Source: Clostridium sp. (GTDB lineage: Bacteria; Bacillota_A; Clostridia; Lachnospirales; Lachnospiraceae). From it: a stretch of DNA of 7,576 bases. Location of the stretch: the NCBI GenBank assembly GCA_023666975.1, contig JAMPAW010000011.1, positions 47,334 to 54,909 on the forward strand, written 5' to 3'. This document shows, piece by piece, positions 1 to 5,898 of this stretch. The stretch's first letter is position 1. The number at the start of each line of letters is the position of its first letter. The position numbers were made by a program, and so were the translations under genes. Below the pieces are notes generated by a model, which worked only from the letters and a program-made list of their open reading frames with translations, was not told the DNA's origin and searched no databases.

Positions 1-742
1 CAGAACTGCTGTCAGAGGGGACACTGGTAATCATTTGCCCGTTCATCATTTTATAGGAACATACAAAATAGGTATAGGTAACACCATTCATCAGCCCTTT
101 GGCAGAATAAACGGTTGAATTTGCAGTATTTATTGTTTCAACTAATTCATATGCTGACGCATCGGTTATATCCACATTGATATAGTTGCTTTTTTCATCA
201 TAATTTTTCACACCGTAAACAAGATAGCCGTCCGCTCCGTCAACTCTCGTCCACTCTAATTTTAATCCCAGCTTACCGTTTCTTTTGCTGTAGGTGATTA
301 CCGGACCATCGTCCAGAATAGTTACACTTATCTCTCCCGTTTCCAGATATACCTTGTCCTCTTGCAGTTTATATGCCTTAATCTGATAGGTATAAGTGTG
401 GTACAAAAGCAGCCCGGAAGCGTCCGTATAAGAATATTGGTCACCATTTCCGTCATCATACCAATCATAATACCAGTAATCCGCCGTATATGAGTATGCT
501 GCGTCCGATAAATCGATACTTGCAACATACTGATAGTTTCCATCACCTGTATCAGCCCGATAGATATCAAAGCCGGCAAGTCCTTCCGGATAATTATTCA
601 CACTAATGCTTAACTCCACCTGCTGCCCGTTCCGGCATTTAGCTGTAACATCAAAAAAAGTGGCCGCATTAACCGTCTGGACACAAAAAAACATTCCCAG
701 TACCAGAATAAATGCCGTATATTTCATTACTCTACTCTTCAT
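1..742 (-). CDS. Secreted fibronectin-III-like protein, 3' part beyond the window
   Basis: An open frame of 247 codons runs from ATG at 742 to the window edge without a stop, so the C-terminal part is missing. Residues 1-26 form a clear signal peptide: basic start (K2, R4, K7), hydrophobic core about 9-24, and a VNA cleavage site before A27. After it come two beta-rich modules, about residues 30-142 and 146-247. They share the pattern of fibronectin type III repeats: GFDIYRAD at 57-64 and GYLVYGVKN at 172-180, each followed later by a Tyr-rich strand (YHTYTYQIKAYK, 114-125; NGVTYTYFVCSYK, 219-231). Residues 88-105 are an unusually Tyr/Trp/Asp-rich loop. A ribosome binding site (AGAGAGGAAAG) lies about 8 bases upstream; an in-frame Met at residue 6 would shorten the signal peptide and is less likely. 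No catalytic domain is visible. By inference it is an extracellular or cell-surface protein; its substrate is unknown, and its place after tpiA says nothing clear about function. Confidence 0.8.
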   Translation of the reverse strand, partial: MKSRVMKYTAFILVLGMFFCVQTVNAATFFDVTAKCRNGQQVELSISVNNYPEGLAGFDIYRADTGDGNYQYVASIDLSDAAYSYTADYWYYDWYDDGNGDQYSYTDASGLLLYHTYTYQIKAYKLQEDKVYLETGEISVTILDDGPVITYSKRNGKLGLKLEWTRVDGADGYLVYGVKNYDEKSNYINVDITDASAYELVETINTANSTVYSAKGLMNGVTYTYFVCSYKMMNGQMITSVPSDSSS

Positions 743-786
743 CTGTATTCTTTCCTCTCTATTCAATAGGTTTTGGGTAATTGCAA

Positions 787-852
787 GTCAATAACCCCGC
801 TGCAAGCAACGGGGCATGAAATTTGAAGCGCTGCAAGCAGCGGGGTATTGAC
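787..852. repeat. 66-bp inverted-repeat element with GTCAATA/TATTGAC ends
   Basis: GTCAATA-A-CCCCGCTGC (787-803) pairs with GCAGCGGGGTATTGAC (837-852), giving a 16-bp stem with one bulged A. Each end also carries its own small dyad: CCCCGCTGCAAGCAACGGGG at 795-814 and GCGCTGCAAGCAGCGGGG at 828-845. The two sub-hairpins are near copies of one another, so the region can fold as one long hairpin or as two short ones. No T-tract follows on the minus strand, so it is not a standard terminator. It resembles a small dispersed intergenic repeat; copy number elsewhere cannot be tested here. Confidence 0.65.
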
Positions 853-911
853 CCTCGCGGCATTCGCCAAATGCTCGTGCAAGCACGGCACTTGGCTCAT
901 TGCTCGCGGGA
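852..911. repeat. Large imperfect dyad in the tpiA 3' intergenic region
   Basis: About 60 bases form an imperfect inverted repeat centred on CGTGCAAGCACG (876-887). Outward from the centre, CCAAATGC pairs approximately with GCACTTGG, and the tips CTCGCGG and CTCGCGGG are related. The sequence abuts the 787-852 element, and the two may be parts of one composite intergenic repeat. No coding role is supported. Confidence 0.5.
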
Positions 912-965
912 ATAAAAATCTGTCGCACAGAAAAATCACCAATGGATAACTCTCCTGTGCAACAG
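911..965 (-). terminator. Candidate tpiA terminator hairpin
   Basis: Read on the minus strand, CTGTTGCACAG (965-955) pairs with CTGTGCGACAG (930-920) over 11 bp, with one G-T wobble. ATTTTTATT follows at once (919-911). The stem begins 17 bases after the tpiA stop. The loop is long (24 bases) and the T-run is only five, so it could be a modest terminator or an RNA 3'-end stabiliser instead. Confidence 0.45.
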
Positions 966-982
966 ACAAAAGTACACCGTTT

Positions 983-1732
983 TTATTTGTAATTGACAAT
1001 ATTACCGAATTCCGGTTTGAGAGACGCACCGCCAACCAAACCTCCGTCAATATCCGGTTTTGCCAACAGTTCTGCTGCATTGCCGGCATTCATCGAACCG
1101 CCGTATTGTATGCGGATTTCCTCTGCTGTAGCAGCATCATAAATCTCACCAATACATTGACGAATTGCTGCGCAGACTTCCTCTGCCTGCTCTGAAGTAG
1201 CCGTCTTACCTGTTCCGATTGCCCAGATTGGCTCATAGGCAATAACCGCTTTTTTCGCCTGATCTGCCGTTACATTTAAAAATGCAATTTTAATCTGCTG
1301 ACGAATCCAGTCAATCGTGATTCCCTGCTCTCTCTGTGTCAAAGACTCTCCACAACAGATAATTGGTGTAATACCATGTTCAAAAGCCTTCAATATCTTC
1401 TTGTTTACCGTTTCATCTGTCTCTGCAAAATATTCACGCCGTTCAGAATGTCCGATAATCACATATTTAACCCCTAAATCAGTCAGCATATTCGGTGCAA
1501 CCTCTCCGGTATATGCACCACTCTCTTCAAAATACATATTTTCTGCACCGATTTCAATGTTACTGCCCTTCACTGCTTCCACTGCTACGGATAAATCAAC
1601 TGCCGGTACACAGAAAACAACATCTACTTCATCGTTTGCTACTAATGGCTTTAATTCATTGATTAATGCTACTGCCTCACTGGGAGTTTTGTTCATCTTC
1701 CAGTTACCGGCGATAATTTTCTTTCTTGCCAT
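983..1732 (-). CDS. tpiA: Triose-phosphate isomerase
   Basis: This cytoplasmic TIM-barrel enzyme interconverts dihydroxyacetone phosphate and glyceraldehyde 3-phosphate in glycolysis and gluconeogenesis. The 249-residue length is normal for the bacterial family. Visible active-site elements are GNWKMN at 9-14 (Asn10 and Lys12), the electrophile His95 in IIGHSERR (92-99), the base Glu167 in [12 protein letters not shown] (165-176, including the mobile phosphate loop), and the C-terminal phosphate-binding stretches IQYGGS and [10 protein letters not shown]. The start is supported by AAGGAGAT about 7 bases upstream of ATG 1732. The gene is third in line after gapA and pgk on the same strand, but 473 bases separate it from pgk, and most of that gap is the 74-bp tandem array. 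I see no convincing promoter in the 48 bases between array and start, so it probably depends on transcription through the array or on a promoter hidden in it. The product assignment is secure. Confidence 0.97.
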   Translation of the reverse strand: MARKKIIAGNWKMNKTPSEAVALINELKPLVANDEVDVVFCVPAVDLSVAVEAVKGSNIEIGAENMYFEESGAYTGEVAPNMLTDLGVKYVIIGHSERREYFAETDETVNKKILKAFEHGITPIICCGESLTQREQGITIDWIRQQIKIAFLNVTADQAKKAVIAYEPIWAIGTGKTATSEQAEEVCAAIRQCIGEIYDAATAEEIRIQYGGSMNAGNAAELLAKPDIDGGLVGGASLKPEFGNIVNYK

Positions 1733-1780
1733 AATTAATATCTCCTTATGAATAATTTAAACTATTGAACCTCTCACTCC

Positions 1781-2155
1781 GTCGACGCTCGTTCTCACTT
1801 TGTCGAACTTCGTATTCCTCTTCCTTCTCCTTCCGGTTCAGGATGAGGAACTTCGTCGACGCTCGTTCTCACTTTGTCGAACTTCGTATTCCTCTTCCTT
1901 CTCCTTCCGGTTCAGGATGAGGAACTTCGTCGACGCTCGTTCTCACTTTGTCGAACTTCGTATTCCTCTTCCTTCACCTTTCGGTTCAGGATGAGGAACT
2001 TCGTCAACGCTCGTTCTCACTTTGTCGAACTTCGTATTCCTCTTCCTTCTCCTCCGGTTCAGGATGAGGAACTTCGTCGACGCTCGTTCTCACTTTGTCG
2101 AACTTCGTATTCCTCTTCCTTCACCTTTCGGTTCAGGAAGAGGAACTTCGTCGAC
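1781..2155. repeat. Five-copy 74-bp tandem repeat array between pgk and tpiA
   Basis: Units begin with GTCGACGCTCG at 1781, 1855, 1929, 2003 (here GTCAACG) and 2076, and a partial GTCGAC remains at 2150. Four units are 74 bp and the fourth is 73 bp (one T lost from CTCCTT). Units 1 and 2 are identical. Units 3 and 5 share two substitutions (CTTCACCTTTCGG for CTTCTCCTTCCGG), and unit 5 has one more (GGAAGAGG). Every unit contains dyads: TTCCTCTTCC pairs with GGATGAGGAA around one T-T mismatch, flanked by GTCGA/TCGAC. Units are contiguous, with no variable spacers. Because 74 is not a multiple of 3 and no ribosome binding site leads in, it is unlikely to be coding. On the glycolytic transcript (minus strand) each unit would be a purine-rich hairpin. 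Its function is unknown. Confidence 0.95.
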
Positions 2156-2158
2156 ATA

Positions 2159-2194
2159 AGTTCGAACTAAATTCGCACTGCGCTTCGCTTGTGC
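2159..2194. repeat. Short dyads between the pgk stop and the array
   Basis: Just downstream of pgk are a perfect palindrome, AGTTCGAACT (2159-2168), and a small hairpin, GCAC-t-GCG-CTT-CGC-tt-GTGC (2175-2194). No T-run follows on the minus strand, so these do not make a classical terminator. They may be the degenerate edge of the tandem array or an independent mRNA structure. Confidence 0.4.
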
Positions 2195-2205
2195 TCATTA
2201 AGTTC

Positions 2206-3402
2206 TCACTTATCGTTAGCGGCTGCAACACCTGGCAGCTCCTTCCCCTCTAAAAACTCAAGAGATGCACCACCACCGGTAGAAATATGTGTCATTTTAT
2301 CTCCAAATCCCAACTGGTTGATAGCTGCTGCGGAATCGCCACCACCGATAATTGTCGTTGCATCAGTCTCAGCCAAAGCCTTTGCCACTGCAATTGTACC
2401 GTCTGCAAAATTAGGCATTTCAAAGCAGCCCATAGGTCCGTTCCATACAACTGTCTTTGCATCCTTTACCGCATCTGCAAAAAGTTTTGAAGTCTCCGGT
2501 CCGATGTCAAGACCCTCCCAGCCTGCAGGAATCTCGCCACGTCCAACAACCTTTCTGTTTGCATCATTTGAAAAGTCATCTGCAACCAGGGTATCAATCG
2601 GGATTAACAGATTTACACCCTTTGCCTTTGCCTTCTCTTCCATTTTGAGGGCATACTCTTTATAATCTTCCTCTAATAAGGAATTACCAACCTCTTCACC
2701 GTGAGCAGCCATAAACGTATAAGCCATACCGCCACCGATAATCAAGGTATCTACCTTATCAAGTAAATTCTCAATAACAGAAATCTTAGAAGAAACCTTA
2801 GCACCTCCTAAAATTGCCACAAACGGTCTCTCCGGATTATTTACTGCATTACCTAAGAAATCAATCTCCTTCTGCATTAAGTAACCGACTACTGCTGTAT
2901 CCACAAATTCGGTAACACCTACATTAGAACAGTGTGCCCGATGAGCGGTACCAAATGCGTCATTCACGTATACATCACATAATGAAGCTAACTCTTTAGA
3001 AAATGCCTCTCCATTCTTTGTCTCCTCTGCACGATAACGTGTATTTTCCAGCAGCACAACCTCACCATTTTTCATTGCATCCACGGCAGCTTTGGCATTC
3101 GGTCCTACCACCTCGGCATCTGCTGCAAATTTCACTTCCTGGCCTAATAACTCTGCAAGCCTCTTAGCCACCGGTGCTAAAGATAATTCCGGCTTCGGCT
3201 CTCCCTTCGGCTTGCCTAAATGAGAACAAAGAATCACCTTGCCTCCGTCTGCAATCAGCTTCTTAATTGTCGGCAGTGCAGCGACTAAACGGTTCTCGTC
3301 GGTAATGTTAAGCTCTGCATCCAAAGGTACGTTAAAATCACAACGTACTAATACTTTCTTTCCTTCTACATTAATATCATCTACTGATTTCTTGTTAAGC
3401 AT
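2206..3402 (-). CDS. pgk: Phosphoglycerate kinase
   Basis: This cytoplasmic enzyme transfers the acyl phosphate of 1,3-bisphosphoglycerate to ADP, the first ATP-forming step of glycolysis. With the start chosen here it has 398 residues, the usual bacterial length. Family marks are RCDFNVPL at 20-27 and SHLGKPKG at 60-67 (3-phosphoglycerate side), GGAKV in the interdomain region, and GGGDS at 353-357 followed by HISTGGGAS from 372 (nucleotide side). Two in-frame ATGs compete: 3408, only one base after GGAG, and 3402, seven bases after it. The second gives [11 protein letters not shown], the form I expect for clostridial Pgk, so I place the start there; using 3408 would add MN. The gene follows gapA by about 100 bases that contain a terminator-like hairpin, and it precedes the 74-bp repeat array and tpiA. 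Identity is secure; the start is probable. Confidence 0.96.
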   Translation of the reverse strand: MLNKKSVDDINVEGKKVLVRCDFNVPLDAELNITDENRLVAALPTIKKLIADGGKVILCSHLGKPKGEPKPELSLAPVAKRLAELLGQEVKFAADAEVVGPNAKAAVDAMKNGEVVLLENTRYRAEETKNGEAFSKELASLCDVYVNDAFGTAHRAHCSNVGVTEFVDTAVVGYLMQKEIDFLGNAVNNPERPFVAILGGAKVSSKISVIENLLDKVDTLIIGGGMAYTFMAAHGEEVGNSLLEEDYKEYALKMEEKAKAKGVNLLIPIDTLVADDFSNDANRKVVGRGEIPAGWEGLDIGPETSKLFADAVKDAKTVVWNGPMGCFEMPNFADGTIAVAKALAETDATTIIGGGDSAAAINQLGFGDKMTHISTGGGASLEFLEGKELPGVAAANDK

Positions 3403-3409
3403 ATTCATG

Positions 3410-3416
3410 CTCCTTT
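3410..3416 (-). promoter_or_regulatory. Ribosome binding site deciding the pgk start
   Basis: AAAGGAG on the minus strand lies one base before ATG 3408 and seven bases before ATG 3402. Normal Shine-Dalgarno spacing favours 3402. Confidence 0.7.
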
Positions 3417-3440
3417 CTATGATAAATTGTTATATCGATT

Positions 3441-3480
3441 ACGAAAAGAAAAGGTCCGGTCCATATCGGCCGGACCTTTC
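3441..3480 (-). terminator. Intrinsic terminator-like hairpin between gapA and pgk
   Basis: AAAGGTCCGG (3479-3470 on the minus strand) pairs perfectly with CCGGACCTTT (3459-3450) around a 10-base loop, and the minus strand continues TTCTTTTCG. This is a GC-rich stem plus T-tract, 29 bases after the gapA stop. Only about 40 bases separate it from the pgk start, with no recognisable -35/-10 pair. It probably terminates partially or sets an mRNA 3' end, with pgk expressed by read-through. Confidence 0.85.
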
Positions 3481-3508
3481 AGGTCTTAATTCAAACTATC
3501 GGCTAAAA

Positions 3509-4525
3509 TTATGCCAATTCTGAGAAGTACTTAATGGTTCTAACCATCTGGCTGGTATAAGAATTCTCATTGTCATACCAAGATACTACCTGTACCTCAT
3601 ACAAATCATCAGCTACTTTGGAAACCATGGTCTGAGTCGCATCGAATAAAGAACCATATCTCATTCCAACGATATCAGAAGATACGATTTCATCTTCATT
3701 GTAACCGAAAGACTCGTTAGCTGCTGCTTTCATTGCTGCGTTGATACCATCAACAGTAACATCAGACTTCTTAACAACAGCGGTTAAAATTGTTGTAGAA
3801 CCTGTAGGAGTAGGAACACGCTGAGCGGAACCAATCAATTTACCATTTAACTCAGGAATAACAAGACCAATTGCCTTAGCTGCACCTGTTGAGTTAGGAA
3901 CGATATTAACTGCTGCTGCACGGGATCTTCTAAGGTCACCCTTTCTCTGCGGACCGTCAAGTGTCATCTGGTCACCGGTATATGCATGGATAGTTACCAT
4001 AATACCTGACTGAATCTCTGCATACTTGTTAAGCGCATCTGCCATAGGTGCTAAACAGTTTGTTGTACAAGAAGCTGCTGAGATAATCGTATCAGATGCC
4101 TTCAATGTCTCATGATTTGTGTTGTAAACAATAGTCGGAAGGTCATTACCTGCCGGAGCAGAGATAACTACCTTACGAGCACCTGCATTAATATGAGCCT
4201 GAGCCTTGTCCTTGCTGCAGTAGAAACCAGAACACTCTAATACAACATCTACTTTCAAATCACCCCAAGGGCAATTGTTTGCATCCGGAAAAGCATAAAT
4301 CTTAATCTCTTTGCCGTCTACTGTGATAGAATCCTCTCCTGCTGTTACCGTGTCAGCCTTCTCGTACTTACCCTGTGAAGAGTCATACTTTAATAAGTGA
4401 GCCAACATCTTAGGGCTTGTCAAATCATTGATTGCAACAACCTCATAACCCTCTGCGCCAAACATCTGTCTGAATGCAAGACGTCCAATACGTCCAAATC
4501 CATTGATTGCAACTTTTACTGCCAT
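3509..4525 (-). CDS. gapA: Glyceraldehyde-3-phosphate dehydrogenase, type I
   Basis: This cytoplasmic homotetrameric enzyme oxidises glyceraldehyde 3-phosphate to 1,3-bisphosphoglycerate with phosphate and NAD. Its 338 residues fit the family. The N-terminal Rossmann fold is marked by INGFGRIGR (7-15), and Asp34 in AINDL at the end of the second strand favours NAD over NADP. The catalytic Cys153 lies in SCTTNC (152-157) and the partner His180 in VTIHAYTGD. The later [20 protein letters not shown] stretch is the usual phosphate-binding region and S-loop. The start is fixed by GAGGAGG about 8 bases before ATG 4525. It is the first gene of the gapA-pgk-tpiA cluster, with its own SigA-type promoter upstream and a terminator-like hairpin directly after it. 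No CggR-like repressor gene lies upstream within the window; the neighbour there is a divergent PHP-family gene. Confidence 0.98.
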   Translation of the reverse strand: MAVKVAINGFGRIGRLAFRQMFGAEGYEVVAINDLTSPKMLAHLLKYDSSQGKYEKADTVTAGEDSITVDGKEIKIYAFPDANNCPWGDLKVDVVLECSGFYCSKDKAQAHINAGARKVVISAPAGNDLPTIVYNTNHETLKASDTIISAASCTTNCLAPMADALNKYAEIQSGIMVTIHAYTGDQMTLDGPQRKGDLRRSRAAAVNIVPNSTGAAKAIGLVIPELNGKLIGSAQRVPTPTGSTTILTAVVKKSDVTVDGINAAMKAAANESFGYNEDEIVSSDIVGMRYGSLFDATQTMVSKVADDLYEVQVVSWYDNENSYTSQMVRTIKYFSELA

Positions 4526-4567
4526 GAATAAATTCCTCCTCGAGTTTTGAATTATTAAATTTGGCCG

Positions 4568-4580
4568 CCGACTTCGTCGG
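4568..4580 (-). other. Small hairpin in the gapA leader
   Basis: CCGAC-GAA-GTCGG on the minus strand would form a 5-bp stem with a three-base loop in the untranslated leader, about 30 bases upstream of the gapA ribosome binding site. It may stabilise the 5' end of this transcript; there is no direct evidence of regulation. Confidence 0.4.
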
Positions 4581-4596
4581 ACGAACCCATGTCCAT

Positions 4597-4625
4597 ATAA
4601 TACCTTTTTTGGGATAAAATTTCAA
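4597..4625 (-). promoter_or_regulatory. SigA-type promoter of gapA
   Basis: TTGAAA (4625-4620) and TATTAT (4602-4597) are separated by exactly 17 bases on the minus strand. The predicted start near 4590 gives a leader of about 65 bases before gapA. A lone TATAAT further upstream (4665-4660) lacks a matching -35 box and is less likely to be used. Confidence 0.75.
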
Positions 4626-4657
4626 GTGGTAAATACTTATTTATTACCAATTTATCC
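4612..4657. promoter_or_regulatory. Nested dyad over the gapA -35 box, candidate operator
   Basis: GGATAAAATT (4612-4621) and AATTTATCC (4649-4657) are inverted copies apart from one extra A. Inside them, TGGTAA (4627-4632) and TTACCA (4644-4649) form a second inverted pair just upstream of the -35 box. The outer left arm overlaps the -35 itself. This is a plausible regulator site; AT-rich chance symmetry remains possible. Confidence 0.4.
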
Positions 4658-4684
4658 AAATTATACAATCCGGTATTTCCCTCA

Positions 4685-4718
4685 TTGTGACAAATAACGA
4701 CACGAAAGCCTGTTATTT
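4685..4718. promoter_or_regulatory. Inverted repeats between the divergent promoters
   Basis: AAATAAC (4692-4698) and GTTATTT (4712-4718) are perfect 7-bp inverted arms with centres 20 bp apart, about two helical turns. TTGTGACAA (4685-4693) is a perfect odd palindrome overlapping the left arm. The location between two divergent promoters suits a transcription-factor site, but no family can be named. Confidence 0.35.
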
Positions 4719-4750
4719 CCATATAAAGCTGACTATACCGCCGCTTTTTA

Positions 4751-4779
4751 TGGACAAGGCAATTTTCCTATGTTAAAAT
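4751..4779 (+). promoter_or_regulatory. SigA-type promoter of the PHP phosphoesterase gene
   Basis: TGGACA (4751-4756) and TAAAAT (4774-4779) are spaced by 17 bases, with an extended -10 TG at 4771-4772. Transcription would start near 4786, leaving a short leader that carries GGGAGG before ATG 4810. Confidence 0.7.
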
Positions 4780-4809
4780 ACAAAAAACATTCCAGGGAGG
4801 ACCTTAATT

Positions 4810-5634
4810 ATGATAGCCACGGATATGCATGTTCATTCATCATTTTCATCAGATTCCACTGAAAATCCCGAAGCAATTATCCAAACCGCCATATTAAAGG
4901 GTTTTTCCTGCGTTTATTTTACCGATCATCACGATATGGATTTTCCGGTTTCACCTGACAATCCACAAATGGATTTCCAACTGGATTTTGATGCTTATTT
5001 TGAAAAATTACTTTATCTAAAGGAACAATACAAAGGAATCATCGAAGTCCGCATAGGCGTAGAGCAGGGAATATGCCCCGAAACAGCGCCGGCTATTGCC
5101 GCACTCTCTAACCGCTACCCCTTTGATTTTGTCATCGGTTCCTCTCATCTGACCGCACTAAACAACGGAGACCCTTATTATCCTCAATACTACCACGGCA
5201 AAACCAATATCGAGGCATACCGGGAATACTTTATGTCGGAAGCGGAAAATGTCCGCATTACCGACGGCTTTGACGTGTACGGACATCTCGATTACGCCGT
5301 GAGATACTGTCCCGACAAGCATTTCGTTTATGAATTTGAGGATTACCGGGATATCTTTGAAGTGCTTTTAACGCGGTTGATTGAAAATGGAAAGGGAATC
5401 GAGATTAACACTTCCGGCATTGAGAAAATCGGCTATCCGCACCCTCACATTGAAGCGTTGAAACTCTATAAAAAGCTCGGCGGCGAAATCATCACTATCG
5501 GAAGCGATGCCCATACAAAGGAAAATATCGGATTTGGATTTGCTGCTGCCGAAGAGATGTTACAGAGCTTGGGCTTCAACTATTATACTTTATTCAAAGA
5601 GCGCAAAGCGGAGTTTGTAAAGTTTTCCCTCTAA
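4810..5634 (+). CDS. PHP-domain phosphoesterase, histidinol-phosphatase (HisJ/HisK) family
   Basis: The 274-residue protein has the ordered metal-binding motifs of the PHP superfamily: HVH at 7-9, TDHHD at 38-42, Glu85 in GVEQG, His113 in GSSH, His159 in GHLDY, and GSDAH at 231-235 (Asp233, His235). These would hold a multinuclear metal centre for phosphate ester hydrolysis in the cytoplasm. Length and motif order match the HisK/HisJ-type histidinol-phosphatases that remove phosphate from L-histidinol phosphate in histidine synthesis. No other his gene is in the window, so the physiological substrate is not fixed by context and another small phosphoester is possible. The start is supported by GGGAGG about 9 bases upstream and by its own promoter. 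It is the only plus-strand gene here, divergent from gapA, and its stop overlaps that of the convergent acylphosphatase. Family assignment is firm; the exact substrate is moderate. Confidence 0.9.
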   Translation: MIATDMHVHSSFSSDSTENPEAIIQTAILKGFSCVYFTDHHDMDFPVSPDNPQMDFQLDFDAYFEKLLYLKEQYKGIIEVRIGVEQGICPETAPAIAALSNRYPFDFVIGSSHLTALNNGDPYYPQYYHGKTNIEAYREYFMSEAENVRITDGFDVYGHLDYAVRYCPDKHFVYEFEDYRDIFEVLLTRLIENGKGIEINTSGIEKIGYPHPHIEALKLYKKLGGEIITIGSDAHTKENIGFGFAAAEEMLQSLGFNYYTLFKERKAEFVKFSL

Positions 5635-5897
5635 TCGATATAGAATTTCCGTTCCTCCTGTATCTCCATATCATAGCTTTCGATGTTATCGATATGAATA
5701 AAGCTGCCTGCCTCCACGTTTCCCAGAAAATCACGCACAAGATGTTCTTCTCCCTGTACTTCCAGTTCCACTCTTCCGTCACTTAAATTAATGGCATAAC
5801 CGGTCAGTCCCAGACTTTTTGCCGTATAGTAGGCACGATAACGAAATCCTACCCCCTGCACTCTTCCGCTCACATAGTAATGCTTTCTCACCAACAT
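5631..5897 (-). CDS. acyP: Acylphosphatase
   Basis: This small alpha/beta enzyme hydrolyses acyl phosphates such as acetyl phosphate or 1,3-bisphosphoglycerate to carboxylate and phosphate. The signature GRVQGVGFRYRA (11-22) contains the phosphate-binding Arg19, and Asn37 in YAINLSDG is the catalytic Asn; the 18-residue spacing is the canonical one. With the start at 5897 the protein has 88 residues, typical of the family. A longer reading from ATG 5918 would add seven residues and overlap coaBC by 20 bases, but AGGAG sits 8 bases before 5897, which favours the shorter form. That start is one base beyond the coaBC stop (TGA-T-ATG), so translation is probably coupled to coaBC. The stop shares four bases with the stop of the convergent PHP gene. 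A role beside CoA genes is not obvious; turnover of acyl phosphates is a guess. Confidence 0.93.
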   Translation of the reverse strand: MLVRKHYYVSGRVQGVGFRYRAYYTAKSLGLTGYAINLSDGRVELEVQGEEHLVRDFLGNVEAGSFIHIDNIESYDMEIQEERKFYID

Positions 5898-5898
5898 A

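Noticed and set aside
763..791. Promoter TTGACT-17-TATTGA for the secreted protein gene
   Set aside because: The -10 matches only half of the consensus, and the start would fall within the ribosome binding site, leaving almost no leader.
763..1089. Minus-strand 108-codon frame over the tpiA end and the intergenic dyads
   Set aside because: It overlaps the tpiA 3' end in another frame, has no ribosome binding site and runs through inverted repeats; it looks like a spurious reading of the repeat block.
1781..2155. CRISPR array
   Set aside because: The 74-bp units are contiguous with no unique spacers, and no cas gene is in the window.
2059..2157. Minus-strand 32-codon frame starting at ATG 2157 and entering the array
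   Set aside because: No Shine-Dalgarno sequence precedes it, and the peptide is simply the repeat read once before a TGA in the next unit.
1800..2170. Long plus-strand open frames across the array (64 and 98 codons, Ser/Phe/Arg-rich)
   Set aside because: They arise because the pyrimidine-rich 74-bp unit lacks stops on this strand and cycles through all three frames. There is no ribosome binding site, the start would be a TTG inside the repeat, and the frame shifts at the 73-bp unit.
4443..4625. Minus-strand 60-codon frame spanning the gapA promoter and start
   Set aside because: It is out of frame with gapA, covers the promoter itself and has no ribosome binding site.
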